64,000 nucleotides of DNA, from assembly GCF_000346465.2 (NCBI RefSeq), contig NC_034014.1, positions 2,437,749 to 2,501,748 on the forward strand. The letters run 5' to 3'. Within the stretch, counting starts at the first letter, position 1; each line of letters opens with the position of its first letter. The stretch is from Prunus persica (taxonomy: Eukaryota; Streptophyta; Magnoliopsida; Rosales; Rosaceae). The translations under genes were made by a program, and so were the position numbers. The notes beneath the pieces were generated by a model. It was not told the DNA's origin and did not search any database. It saw only the letters and a list, made by a program, of their open reading frames with translations. This document shows, piece after piece, positions 1 through 12,725 of this stretch.

Positions 1-498
1 TCAACAGTGATTTGCTTCAGAAAAAAAGGAACTAAATTTGAATCAATTTCCCACTAAAGAAGACTAATTGATGCTAATTACTGATTCCCTGTACTAAATT
101 TATTGCCAAATTCAATCAGATTCCCGAAATTAATATACAGGCCACCATGATATTTGACTGATGGACGACATAATTTTTGCAAAAACATAAGGATATTTTT
201 CTCTCTCAAATAGTCAAATTGCCCTTTTTTAAGGCCACTGTTTTCCCACCAATTTTCAGAAATCTCCCAATCATATATCCAAATAAAAAACTGTTTTTAA
301 AAATTATATAATTTCCAAAAAAAAAAAAAAAATTGCCAATTCCCTTAGAAGGTAACTTTCAAATCCCACAACTTTCCGTTATTAATCCGAAGAGGGAAGC
401 AAATTTTGCTTCCAAAAAAGGCAAAAAAAGAGTTTTAAAAACAGGGGAAAGCAGAGCCCTCTTTACGAATTTCTTCAGAAAACATTCAAAGCAAAGCA
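1..498. other. 5' flank of subtilase gene 1
   Basis: AT-rich DNA upstream of the first subtilase. It contains a poly(A) tract near 318-332 and a TATATAA-like string near 305-311, which could serve as a distant TATA box but is about 190 bp from the start codon. Short ORFs here lack any family resemblance. No other gene is seen. Confidence 0.5.
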
Positions 499-3400
499 AT
501 GGGGAGTTCAATTCTCCCTCCTTTTCTTCTATCTGTTCTTCTCTTCTCCCTGTTTCAGATACCAGTTCATGCTGCCAAAAATGTATACCTGCGTTGCTTT
601 TCTTCACTTCATTCATGCAATTCAGTTTTCTCAGTTTTCTTTTTTCATTCTAATGAATTCTACTGATGGCCTTGGAATTTTTCTTTGTTTCAGTCTTACA
701 TAGTGTACTTAGGAGCACAGCCTCATGTCCTGGACCCTTCGTCGGTCGATCTCGATAGCGTAACAAACTCTCATTACAATTTATTGGGATCAGTATTGGG
801 AAGGTATGGCATTAGATATAAGTTCTGACCAGGCTTTTATTTTTTTCTTCTTTTTTGGTTTTTTCATTTCTAATGTGGTTGAATTTGTTATTTGCTGCAC
901 TTTCTTCAATAGCAATGAAAGGGCCCAAGAAGCAATATTTTACTCCTACAACAGAAATATCAATGGCTTTGCTGCAATTTTGGATGAGGAAGAAGCTGCT
1001 CAGATTGCAAGTAAGAATTCAAATCTTATACCTTCTATAGAAATGTAACAATTACAATGTTTTTGAAAATCAATTTTACAACTTCTTTTTTATTTACAGT
1101 TTCCTCTGTTTTTCTCTGTTGTCCTCTATTTCTCACAATTGCTATGCATATGCAATTGCAGAGGACCCAAATGTTCTTTCTGTTTTCCCAAACAGAGGAA
1201 GAAAACTGCATACAACTCGTTCATGGGATTTTCTTGGATTGGAAGAAAACGGAGAAGTTCGTCACGGTTCGATTTGGAAGAAGGCACAGTTTGGTGCAAA
1301 TACCATTATCGGAAACCTTGATACTGGTAATTTAATTTGATTTAATTTGTTGTTTGGTTCAGAATTTATGCAACATTGAACTCTTTGGAGTGTAAGATCG
1401 GTCACATTGTTTGCTTTTCTTGATACATGCCTTGCCCGTTAAATCTTGCGTGAGTTTTTGAAACTTGATTTCATGTCCACGTTTTTAGCACATCTGATTT
1501 CTTCGAATTAAATCCAGAAGTTGACAATGATATAGTGCTGCTGAGTTTTATATAATTATGATACTTTGACCTGACCCTATTAGGTCAGCGTTTTTCATAT
1601 CAGATAGAAACTTTCTGTAGTGATATATCATGGTTTATATGAAACAAACCCTAATTGTGAAATGCTGCCAACCCAATATGGCATTTTGCATAATGATTTT
1701 GACCAACCCACTTTCATATTTCAAAGAGTTTTGCAAGTTGATGTCAAGCCTTGTTTTACTTAACTGCAAGAAACTCTTAATTCTTAGAAATTAACCGCTG
1801 TAAGAAATGCAGATCAGTCTAGATAACTGACTGTAACGACTTCGTAATATATCTGTGTTTCAAATTGTGGGTATTTTCTTCTTCTTTTTTTCTATTAAAA
1901 TACCATATATAATATTTCCCTTTCTGGTATAATTGTGCTTTTGCTTCCATTATTTGTGCCATACTGTTCTTGTGTTTCTTTTGTTTGGCTTGTTTTCTTT
2001 ATTGGGTGTGTGTGGTAGGTGTTTGGCCGGAATCAAAGAGCTTCAGCGATGAAGGGATTGGACCAATCCCATCCAAGTGGCGTGGAATCTGTCAGCTTGA
2101 CACCAAAAATGGTTCTCATTGCAATAGGTTCATTCTTTTCTCCACTTCTTGCTGTCTTTCTTAAGCACTTCAATTTTCAAAACACATTACATGTTTGAAG
2201 AGTTTAATTGTCCCGCATTTGAGTGATCTAAGATTTATTTATGGGTACAAACATAACTTAATATGCTAGGTGAAGATACCCAATAGGTATATCTAACTTT
2301 AGTAGACAACTTATGGGCTCTAAATTACATTTACGGACAAAAGTCACCCACTTGCGTGTGAGCTCGCCTTTAGCATTTCTCTTATTTCACGCTTACCCAA
2401 CTATTTTGGAAGTGGTTTTCAACACCATGTGAGTTTATGGTTTATGGGAGGTCACTGTATCCCATGGGTAATTGACTTTTGATCTAACACCCTATTGGGC
2501 AACATCTATGATCTAACACCCTAACTTTATTATAAAGTTTGAAAAGAAAGGGGGTTCCTATTATAAAGTTCGCAAAAGCTGTGTCTCCCACCTATTTTTT
2601 CTGGTATGTCATACTTTTGCAATTTATCACCTATCAGTTCAGCTATATTTTATTTTTATTTTTTTGAATTATGTGACGGAAAGAATGTGCTTTGAGAGTC
2701 ATCAAAGTAAAAAGTTTGGATAACAAGAAAAATGGTTCCCTGTATTTTATCCACATTGAAAGAGGGTTTTTTTGTTTGGTCCCGATCATGCTTGGAGTTG
2801 ACTGAAATGCCTCCAATTTAAATCTCAGAAAGTCAACTTGGATCATTGTTTATGTTGCACATTTTCATCACATGCAGACGTAAGACCAACTATGCTAGCA
2901 ATGTCTGTGTTGTACTAATCTAATCTACAAACCGTTATTATTTACTATTAATATTATATTCCTTACATGCTGCCTCACTTTCATGTATATTTTTCTTAGC
3001 ACGCAAATTGTGATTGCTGCATTGCTAGTTTGTTTAATTCAATTCACATGGCTGTGTTTTTCGGTTGAAGAAATCTTTGCTTGTCAGCTTAATACAAGTT
3101 TAATTAGCTGATAATCACTTGTGCAGGAAGCTGATCGGAGCAAGGTACTTTAGCAAAGGCTATCTTGCATATGCCTCCACAGTAAACTCCTCTGCAGCTA
3201 AGACCATCCAGCCCAACGCACGCGACTTCGGTGGCCATGGCTCTCACACCCTGTCAACAGCTGCTGGTAATTTCGTCCCGAGAGCAAGTGTCTTCGGCAA
3301 TGGCAATGGCACTGCAAAGGGTGGATCACCGAAAGCTCGTGTGGCTGCGTACAAGGTATGTTGGCCGCCAATCAATGGCAATGAGTGCTTTGATGCAGAC

Positions 3401-5389
3401 ATCATAGCAGCCTTTGATGCTGCAATCAGTGACGGTGTTGATGTGCTTTCGGTGTCTCTGGGTGGTGAAGCCGCAGAGTTCTTTAGTGATGGGATCGCAA
3501 TAGGGTCCTTCCATGCTGTCAAGAAGGGGATTTCTGTAGTCAGCTCAGCTGGCAATTCAGGCCCTACCCCCGGGACAGTGTCGAATGTGTCACCGTGGTT
3601 GCTCACAGTTGGAGCTAGCACAATTGATCGTGAGTTCTCCAGTTATGTTGCTCTTGGCAACAAGAAGCATCTCAAGGTATTCCAATTTAACCTCTCAGCC
3701 GCCATTTGTTCTTCGTTGTTATGAGTAATGCTAGAAGGAGGGATCACATTAATTGGTGATATGATATGGTCGTTGATGTGCTAATCAACAGTTATATTTC
3801 CCAAAATAAACCTAGTTTTCTTTTGCATTGTCTTTACTAGGGAGCAAGTCTTTCCTCTGGAGCTTTGCCATCTAAGATGTTCTACCCATTGATAAGTGCA
3901 GTAGATGCTAAGGGAGCTAATGCTTCCTCTTCGGATGCGTGAGTACCGCCAATTATTTTCATGATATGTTCTTCATGATTTACAATGCTTGACCGTTTCT
4001 TGTTGAACTTCGTTCAGCCAGCTCTGCAAAGCTGGAAGCCTGGAAAAAAAGAAGGTGGAGGGGAAAATTTTGGTCTGCATTCGAGGGGAAAATGCAAGAG
4101 CAGACAAGGGTCAGCAAGCTGTTCTTGCAGGTGCTGTTGGAATGATTTTGGTTAATGATAAGCTAAGTGGGAATGAAATAATTGCTGATCCTCACTTGCT
4201 TCCCACTTCACATGTCAATTATTCGGATGGGAAAGCTGTTTTTGCCTACATCAAGTCTACCAAGTACATGTTTACATCTTTCACTTTTTGTTTGTGAACT
4301 TCAAAAGTTCCTGATTAATTATCTGGCTCCTCATTCAGTGAAATTTTGCATGCATCAGGACCCCTGTGGCTTACTTAACTCGTGTGAAGACGGAAGTAGG
4401 AGCAAAACCAGCACCATTTATGGCTTCATTCTCTTCTAGGGGACCTAACACCATTGAGCAGTCAATCCTTAAGGTATTCTTTGAAACTGTTTTCTAACTT
4501 GTGGCTATAGTGTTTGTTTAGATTATTTCAACTAATTTGTTCTTGTTTGTAAATCAGCCTGATATCACAGCACCAGGAGTGAGTATAATTGCTGCTTATA
4601 CTGGAGCAGAAGGGCCAACTGATCAGAAGTTCGATAAGCGCCGTGTATCTTTCAATACAGAATCTGGAACTTCGATGTCATGCCCTCATGTATCTGGAAT
4701 TGTTGGTCTTCTGAAAACTCTTCACCCATCTTGGAGCCCTGCAGCTATTAAATCTGCAATCATGACTACAGGTACAAGCTTTTTTTAGTGACACCATAAC
4801 TAGTCAAACTTGTTTTGGAATCTTATATTTTCCTTTATTTGCTTCGGTTGCAGCAAGAAAACGAGATAACAAGAAGGAGGCAATGCAGGATTCATCCAAA
4901 GCCAGAGCAACACCATTTGCTTATGGAGCAGGACATGTTCAACCAAACCGTGCTATGGACCCTGGACTTGTTTATGACTTAACTACTGATGATTACTTGA
5001 ATTTCTTATGCTTTCGTGGCTACAACGCAACACTGCTCAAAGTATTTTCCAACGAGCCACACACATGTCCCAAGGCATACAGTCTTGCAGATTTTAACTA
5101 TCCTTCAATTACAGTTCCTGATCTCCATGACAAACCAGTGACTGTAACTAGAAGAGTTAAGAATGTTGGTTCTCCAGGCACATACGTAGTACATATTAAG
5201 GAACCAGCAGGAGTTTCTGTGTCGGTCAAGCCTGGTAGCTTGCAATTCAAGACCATTGGTGAAGAGAAGAAATTCAAGGTTGTTCTGAAGCCTAAGGTTC
5301 AGGGTGCTCAAGACTATGTGTTTGGAGAGTTGAATTGGTCTGATGGAAAGCACAATGTCAGGAGCCCTATTGTTGTCATGCACTACTAG
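499..5389 (+). CDS. Subtilisin-like serine protease, SBT5 type (AIR3-like), tandem copy 1
   Basis: Secreted plant subtilase (peptidase family S8), expected to act in the apoplast or cell wall. Eleven exons: 499-582, 694-803, 913-1010, 1162-1326, 2019-2127, 3127-3676, 3841-3938, 4018-4263, 4359-4473, 4558-4771, 4854-5389, joining in frame to about 774 aa. Start chosen at 499 because it opens a clean signal peptide (residues 1 to about 25, leucine-rich, ending VHA). Then come an inhibitor I9 prodomain (SYIVYLG start), the conserved TTRSWDFLG maturation region, catalytic Asp151 (LDTG), His226 (GHGSHT), oxyanion Asn332 (SAGNSGP), a protease-associated insert encoded by exons 7-9, catalytic Ser564 (GTSMSCPH) and a C-terminal fibronectin-III-like domain ending at VMHY. 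All catalytic residues are present and no frame break is seen. The next gene is a tandem duplicate with the same exon pattern. SBT5.3/5.4 is the closest group I recognise; the substrate is unknown. Confidence 0.93.
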
Positions 5390-6010
5390 AAATGACAAAG
5401 TAGGTCAATTCATTTTCATCATTGTCTAGAGCCCTTCAAATATGTGGAAATTATTAGGTAGAGATCATATTAGTCAAATGTATTTTATGTCTTTTCTGCT
5501 TTTTTGGCAGAAATGATTTATTTTTCTAAAACATCAGTGGAAAATAAAAAGGTGAATAAAGGAATTGATGATAAAGGATCAAATGGAAGTTTTTATTTGG
5601 TTACCATGTGAAAAAATGTAGAGTTAATTTAATATTTTTTTTCTTGACTTGAGCTCGTTGTGTGTCACAACTTGCTGCCCAAACAGGCATAAAGTAGGAC
5701 AAAGACTTGGACCCATGTGTCCAAACAAGGATCTTTTGTTTTACTTAAAGAATATTGAAGCATAATGGCTAGAAGAGAAAAGAGAAAAGAAAAAAAAAAA
5801 AAAACAGAAATCTCAAAGTTAAAGCAGTCTACCATATATTAAACATCTCTCATATACATATACATACCAGCATTTTTTGTTTATGGAATCTACTTTTTCA
5901 AGCTATCAGTGCCATAAAGTTATATAGTTATGTCAACAATTTTTCATACAGAGAAATAAACTTGAACCAGCTTTGTAGCCAACATTTTCGTGCAAAGATT
6001 AATCAAAGCA
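5390..6010. other. Intergenic spacer between the two subtilases
   Basis: Holds the 3' region of gene 1 and the promoter of gene 2. AT-rich, with an A-run near 5790-5803. No ORF or repeat is recognisable. A TATATAG-like string near 5923 could be the TATA box of gene 2, about 85 bp upstream of its ATG. Confidence 0.45.
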
Positions 6011-9000
6011 ATGGTGCTTTTAACTCTTCCTTCCTTGCTTCTACCAGTTCTTTTGTTCTTTCTGTTGCAGACACCTACCCTATCCATAAAAAAGGCAAGC
6101 ATGTTTTTCTTTTAATCTTTTTGCTGCAGCTAAACAAGTTTTCTTGAACATGATGATCATATTTCTAAAGTGTACTTGAGTTCTTCCAATGACCTTAAGA
6201 TTTCTTTGGCACTGCAGTCATTCATAGTGTACTTAGGAGCACATTCACATGGCCCCGACCCCTCATCCGTGGATCTCGATTCTGTGAGAAAATTTCATTA
6301 TGATTTTCTGGGGTCTTTCTTGAGAAGGTATAGAATTTAACACAAGGCAAAGTAAACCTCTGGTCCTTTCCATATAAATTGATGTTCCAAACTATTTTAT
6401 TTGCTTTGAATTCCACTTACAGCAATAAGAGTGCCAAAGATGTGATCTTCTACTCCTACACTAGACATATTAATGGTTTTGCTGCAATTCTTGAAGAGGA
6501 AGAAGCTGCAGATATTGCAGGTATGTGGTAATAATTTTTTTCATCTAATGTCAGTTTTCATACATACAAGCTACAACCTAGTTTGTGGTATTAAGCTGCA
6601 GGAAAATATTTATTAAGTTGCTTTGTATTTTTGAGGATGCAGAGCATCCAAATGTGATATCGGTTTTCTTAAACAAGGGAAGCAAACTGGAAACAACTAG
6701 ATCATGGAATTTTCTTGGATTGGAGAGAAATGGACTAATTCCTTCATACTCCATTTGGATGAAGGCAAGGTTGGGAGAAGATACAATAATTGCAAACATA
6801 GATACTGGTAAACTTCTATATGTTTTTCGAGTTTATTAGACCACAAGTAATTACTTATTTTCTTCAAGAACTATGACACTTGTAAATTGCTGTCAGTGTC
6901 ACGTTGTTTCTGGAACTTCGTTTCGTGTTTGCTTGTTTCAGTCACACAACTCGTTTCTTTGAATGAAACCTGCCAAGCTGATAGCTTTTAGATTATCCTG
7001 CTAAGACTTGTAACTTGAGAACTTGATCAAATTTGTGATAGAACATAATAATGATGAACTTTTGAGAAATTTTTTTTCACTCTTTGCCAAAACCTACATT
7101 GTTTTTGACATTATTAACTGTTATTTCTTGCAATGGGGATGTGTTAGGTGTTTGGCCAGAATCAAAAAGCTTTAGTGATGAAGGGTTGGGACCCGTCCCT
7201 TCAAAGTGGCGTGGAATTTGTCAACATGATACAAAGCGAGTTCGTTGTAACAGGTCCAGCCTCTTGAGTCTTATCTACTGACAGCCACTTTTTCTTTAAT
7301 TATATTTTAAACCAATGCTTTGATAAAGCTGGTAGGTAAAGTTCAAATTCAAACTCTGCTTCTATCGGAGTACCTTGAATCCAGTTGAGTTTCATTGCAT
7401 TTCATACTTCAATTTCACTATAGAGAAGAGCAATATATGGTTTTAGTCTTTAGGTGAGTAGGCCAAAAAAAAAGGTACTAAGTTTTGATATTCATGCATA
7501 TGGTGCATAAGAAACTTAGAAAACATTTTGAGATAAAAAAGAAAAAAACCTGCTAGTGCTAGAGTTGGTACGTTGTTCTGTTCAAGCAATGACTCAGTAC
7601 CAGAGGTTGATCAATCATTGGTTAGGAGGCCATAACTGAGGGTAAAAAGAGGAGAAAAATCTTAGCACTACTGGATTTTGTGATTTTCTCACTAACACCA
7701 GTCACCATCTACTTTCTGTTGAAGCGACTCTTTTGATCCTAGTTTTCACTTTTTATTTCTTGGTGGGACATTGGCTAATAACTAGCTATCTGAACCATTC
7801 AAGCTCTCTCTTCTTAATGATGTGCTCTTGCTAATTCTGCGTTTTATTGTTTTGCCTCCTATGGCTTTCTGTGCATATCTGCATATCAAATTTTCAAACC
7901 ATGCTTTTACCAAATTTTAGAAATTTGTGTGTGTTAATTGGACTAATGGTCATGCAAAAGTGTTCAACCCAAGCTTGATGAGAATCTTTCCCATATATGA
8001 AAGGGCACATGTTAATGCAGAAAGCTGATTGGGACAAGGTACTTTAACAATGGTCTTGCCATGTATGCTGGCCCTCTCAATTCCTCCTTTTCCACCGCTC
8101 GTGACTATGATGGCCATGGATCCCACACCCTTGCCACGGCTGCTGGCAACTTTGTTCCCGGAGTAAGTGTTTTTGGAAATGGCAATGGAACTGCCAAAGG
8201 TGGATCGCCTCGAGCCCGCGTTGCTGCGTATAAGGTATGCTGGGCACCATATGAAGGTGTCCAGTGCTTTGATGCAGACGTATTAGCTGCCTTTGATGCT
8301 GCAATAAGTGATGGAGTCGATATAATCTCTGTGTCTCTTGGTGGAGGAGCACAAGAATTTTTTAAAAATTCAATTTCAATAGGGGCCTTCCATGCAGTTA
8401 AGCATGGCATTGTTGTGGTTAGTGCAGCTGGCAATTCAGGACCAAATCCAGGGACAGTGTTAAATCTGTCGCCCTGGTTATTAACAGTTGGTGCTGGCAC
8501 GATCGATCGGGAGTTCACAAGTTATGTCTCTCTTGGAAACAAGAAGCATTTGAAGGTACATTGTGCATACTTTCCTAGTGTCTACAAGGGACGAGCCAAT
8601 ACAACCAAACTAGGATGTTCAATTTTTGAATGGTTCCCAATAGCAGCATGCCTGTTTGATGTTTACTAGACATAATGAGTTGCAGTAACTAGTTTACATT
8701 TTTTACTCTGCCAGGGAGTTAGCCTTTCAGCTAAAGGCTTGCCATCGGAAAAGTTCTACCCATTGGTCAGCGCAGCAGAAGCGAAACATGCTAATGCATC
8801 CACCGCAGAAGCGTAAGCACAATTTCGAAAAGTTGTATGATTCTACTCTTTAGCAATGAGTAAGCTGCTTCATTTTTCACTTCAGAATAATTTGCCAGGG
8901 TGGAACCCTTGATCCTAGGAAGGTGAAAGGAAAGATCTTGGTTTGCCTTCAAGAATATAACGATAATGCAAGAACTGAGAAGAGCTGGCAGGCTGATATG

Positions 9001-10312
9001 GCAGGTGCTGTAGGAATGATCTTGGTTAATGATGAGCAAAGTGGAAATGATGTTGTAGCCGATCCTCATGTGCTCCTTGTTTCACATGTCAACTACACTG
9101 ACGGCAAATATATCTTTGATTACATTAAATCTACCAAGTCTTTAACTCTCTCACTTACTAATTTGCTTTTGGACTTTGATTATGTATATATCATCAAATT
9201 TGGTCTTAATTACTCACACAGTGTGTAACTTTATTCATAACAGAACCCCTATGGCTTACTTAACTCGAGTCAAGACTGAATTTGGATCAAAGCCAGCTCC
9301 ATTTGTGGCTACATTTTCATCTAGGGGGCCTAACCTCCTGGAACAGGGAATCTTAAAGGTAAACGATAACTTTCTCTGTTCTCTAGTCAAATTAATGGGT
9401 TTTCTTTCCCTGGTATTACCATTACAGTTTATATATTACATGAACTTTTCATTACATATTTTCAGCCTGATATCATTGCACCAGGGGTGAGCATAATTGC
9501 TGCTTATACTGAAGCAGCAGGGCCAACTTCTCAAATTTCCGATACTCGCCGGGTTCCTTTTAATGTGCAAACTGGGAGTTCAATGGCATGCCCTCATGCA
9601 TCTGGAATTGCAGGGCTTCTCAGGACACTCCACCCTGATTGGAGTCCGGCAGCTATTAAATCTGCAATCATGACCACTGGTACACAACACCTAGTTTTTT
9701 TCATTGACCAGTTAAAAATGAAATGCACATCTGCCATTCTAGCATTGCTTAACTTTCCTTACACATGCAGCTACAACAGAGGATGACAGCATGGAACCAA
9801 TACCTGATGACTCTTCTTATGTGAAGGCAACACCATTTGCTTATGGCTCAGGACACATTCAACCAAACAAAGCAATGGATCCGGGACTAGTTTACAACCT
9901 AACAACGCTAGATTACTTGAACTTCTTATGCGCTCGCGGATATAACGAAACCATGATCAAATCATTCTCCAACTCAATTTACAAGTGTTCCAAGTCATTC
10001 AGCCTAGCAGACTTCAACTACCCTTCAATTTCAGTTCCTAATCTCAGTGAAGACTCAGTGACCATAAACAGAAAAGTTACAAATGTTGGTTCTCCCGGCA
10101 CATACAAAGTGCATGTCAAGGAGCCATCAGAAGTAGAAGTTTTGGTTAAACCTAGAAGATTAAAATTTAAGAGAATTGGTGAAGTGAAGATGTTCAAGGT
10201 TATATTGAAAGCTAAGGTTAAGGGTAAGCCTCAAGGGTATGTATTTGGAGAGTTGATATGGTCAGATGGCAGTCACTATGTAAAGAGCCCTCTTGCAGTG
10301 AAGCACTATTAG
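6011..10312 (+). CDS. Subtilisin-like serine protease, SBT5 type, tandem copy 2
   Basis: Tandem duplicate of the preceding subtilase. Eleven exons: 6011-6094, 6218-6327, 6423-6520, 6643-6807, 7148-7253, 8021-8555, 8715-8812, 8886-9137, 9244-9358, 9466-9679, 9771-10312, giving about 772 aa. Seven exon lengths (84, 110, 98, 165, 98, 115, 214) match gene 1 exactly, which supports the model. Signal peptide, I9 prodomain, catalytic Asp151, His220, oxyanion Asn326 and Ser560 are present. The Ser motif reads GSSMACPH rather than GTSMSCPH, still compatible with activity. Intron 1 appears to begin with GC (AAG|GCAAGC) instead of GT; the 84-nt length of exon 1 in both genes fixes this junction. Many substitutions relative to gene 1 show the duplication is not recent. 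The product is expected to be secreted; the substrate is unknown. Confidence 0.92.
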
Positions 10313-10709
10313 AATTTGGCCGTGTTTGCATTCAACTTTAGATTGATTGTCAGCTTAAGTTCGTGCCGATAAGCGAATAAAAAGATGAAACAAATTTTCT
10401 TAATTGGTTACTTTTCATATTTTGCTGCCATATGAATATGATCAGCTCAAAGAAACTATGTAACAAAGATATCCATAGATCAGAAAATCAGCTGGAAATT
10501 TATATGGTTGATGAGATCTTTGGCCTCAAAACAGATCCTTACATGCGCACTCAACAAATTATACCAACCCTCAGAAAGAAAAAACACATGGAAAAACCAT
10601 AAAACCACACATAATAAAAACCTAATCACCACACCACACATAATAAAAATATATGATGGACACTAAAGAAGAGTAAATCTATAGATGAACAGCTACCAAA
10701 CATAATAAA
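10313..10709. other. 3' flank of subtilase 2
   Basis: AT-rich DNA holding the 3'UTR of subtilase 2 and then unassigned sequence up to the edge of the PNO1 duplication. No gene or clear repeat is seen. Confidence 0.4.
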
Positions 10710-11215
10710 CATATCATATATAAATGTGGTAGTAGTAGAGGAGAGAAATTGAGGAGAGGGATGAATAAGAGGAAACCTAAGGCATGGGTGGATTGGGAAA
10801 GATAATATTTTTTTTAATCTGCTTCTAAGTTGTAACCACTCAAAAGTAGTAATTAGTTTTATCATCTTCCCCACTTACCCATGCCATAACCTTCCTAAAA
10901 TTCCATCTCCCTCTCCATATTCTCTGCTTCTTCACTTGCTGAGCTTATGGCCACACAACAACATTGCTTATCTATATTTATATATATATATATATATATA
11001 GCTAGAGTTGTGCACCAAATTCCTATCCATAGCCGTTGGATTAAAGATAAGTATTAGGTAGAGACAGTGCTCTGGCCCTTCATTTCATAGGTTTTTTAAT
11101 TCCAACCTATAAAAAGTGAAAAAGATGCTGAAGCAACCTTATCTTTCTTCTTGGAGAATATTTTTTCTTTTTTTTTTCTTTTTTTTTACAATTCACTTTT
11201 TGTAACAACAAACAA

Positions 11216-11320
11216 GGCCCAATCTTATTAAAAACAAATAAGGCCCAATCCATGGACAATCAGTCCGACCAAAAAATGAACCCAAATCACTATTTAGAAA
11301 TTAACAAAGGCAAAACCCTA
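11216..11320 (+). promoter_or_regulatory. Site II pair plus telo-box in PNO1 copy 1 promoter
   Basis: GGCCCA (site II, TGGGCC on the other strand) occurs at 11216-11221 and 11242-11247, and a telo-box AAACCCTA at 11313-11320, shortly before the CT-rich leader. In plants this combination is typical of ribosomal-protein and ribosome-assembly genes, which fits PNO1. That the motifs act here is an inference. Confidence 0.6.
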
Positions 11321-11421
11321 GCTATCCCTCTCTTCCTCTTTCGTAGCCCTCTCTCTCACATATAGACGAAGACGCAGAGGAAGAGAGGAGGAGTTCAAAA
11401 TTTGGTTACATCACGCCCCAG

Positions 11422-12019
11422 GTACTCTCTTTTTATCATAAGGGTTTAATTTTTTCTCCAACATTTCTTAAGCGTAGTAAAATTAGACTATTCGTGACCT
11501 AAGTTTTTGTGGGTATGTTGAAAAAGCAGTTGATCTTTGTATCTTTGTTGAGTTTTACAGAAGTTTTTGTGTGTTTTTCATTTGGGTCTCTGCCAATTTT
11601 GATGCTTGTTCTATTTCCGAACTCGGTAAAAAAATATTCAGGCACCTATGATTAAATTGGGAAAATTTTGTCACTTGAAACGGAATTTAATTTTCCTTTT
11701 ATTTGGAGTTAGTTTAAAGTAGGGTTTATTGAAGCACTTTGTGAAATTGAAAATCCATGAAGCATGTGTGTAGTTTATGATTGCATCTTAGGCTGTGGAT
11801 ATTTCAGTTGAGGTTGTAATTGTGAGAATAGCGCTCTGTTTCTGTTCTTGCAGACAAGGCAGGGATAGTTTGTATTGTATTGTATTGTGTATTTTTATTG
11901 ATATAAAGCTTAATTAGAATTAGAGTAGATGTTTACTGTGAGAACATATGTTTTTTTTAGGGATTGGTAAACATGATTTCTGATTTTATGCTCCTATTTG
12001 AACAAATTTTTATTAATAG
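11422..12019 (+). other. 5'UTR intron of PNO1 copy 1
   Basis: A donor CCAG|GTACTC at 11421/11422 and an acceptor AATAG at 12015-12019 bracket about 598 bp just upstream of the ATG. The same arrangement, with GAGTACCTGG on the + strand at 52041-52050, is present in the inverted copy. Position and conservation suggest a leader intron; transcripts would settle it. Confidence 0.55.
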
Positions 12020-12050
12020 TTGAAGGGTCCAAAAGTCAGACCAGTTAAAA

Positions 12051-12725
12051 ATGCAGTCCAATGAAGCTCCCGTTTCCATGGAAGTCGAAGCAGTTCCATC
12101 TGAACCAAGTTCAGCATCTGCGGCTTTGCCACCAAAACCAATTTTTGAGCCTTTGAAGGCTCATGAGATGTCAGATGGTCGAGTCCAGTTTCGGAAAGTC
12201 TCTGTTCCGCCACATCGATATTCACCTCTCAAGAAAGTATGGTTGGACATTTACACCCCAGTTTATGAGCAGATGAAGATAGACATTCGTATGAATCTCA
12301 AGGGTCGCAAAGTTGAGTTAAAGACTAGAGCTGACACACCCGACGTGAGTAATTTACAAAAGTGTTCTGATTTTGTTCAGGCTTTCATGCTGGGGTTTGA
12401 TGTGATAGATGCCATTGCCCTTTTGCGTATGGATGAGCTGTATGTGGAGTCTTTTGAGATCAAGGATGTTAAAACACTTCGTGGGGAGCACTTGTCTCGT
12501 GCTATAGGAAGACTGTCCGGTAAAGGTGGTAAAACAAAGTTTGCCATCGAGAATGCTACAAAGACGAGGATTGTGATTGCTGATACCAAGATTCACATAC
12601 TGGGCTCTTTTGCAAATATTAAAGTTGCAAGGGATTCTCTTTGCAGCCTTATCTTAGGGTCCCCTGCTGGAAAAGTATATTCAAAATTAAGAGCAGTTAC
12701 TGCCAGATTGGCAGAAAGGTTTTGA
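12051..12725 (+). CDS. PNO1: RNA-binding protein PNO1 (Dim2/Rrp20 family), copy 1
   Basis: KH-domain factor that in eukaryotes binds the 3' end of 18S pre-rRNA in the nucleolus and pre-40S particle, and works with the Nob1 nuclease. A single 224-aa coding exon. The N-terminus (to about residue 50) is flexible and Ser/Ala/Pro-rich. Two KH-like modules follow; the second holds GRLSGKGGKTKFAIENATKT at about 154-173, matching the family's conserved KH2 loop, and then the helix ending RLAERF. The length is normal for plant PNO1. Only four residues differ from the inverted copy at 50763-51437 (here E, L, D, T versus K, M, E, S). The leader carries an apparent intron and the promoter keeps both site II motifs and the telo-box, so this copy is the better candidate for the principal gene. 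Confidence 0.93.
   Translation: MQSNEAPVSMEVEAVPSEPSSASAALPPKPIFEPLKAHEMSDGRVQFRKVSVPPHRYSPLKKVWLDIYTPVYEQMKIDIRMNLKGRKVELKTRADTPDVSNLQKCSDFVQAFMLGFDVIDAIALLRMDELYVESFEIKDVKTLRGEHLSRAIGRLSGKGGKTKFAIENATKTRIVIADTKIHILGSFANIKVARDSLCSLILGSPAGKVYSKLRAVTARLAERF

Noticed and set aside
8077..8518. Long minus-strand open frames opposite the subtilase exons (also 3244-3621)
   Set aside because: They mirror the conserved catalytic exon on the other strand, have no family resemblance, and appear in both paralogues at the same place only because the coding strand is conserved.
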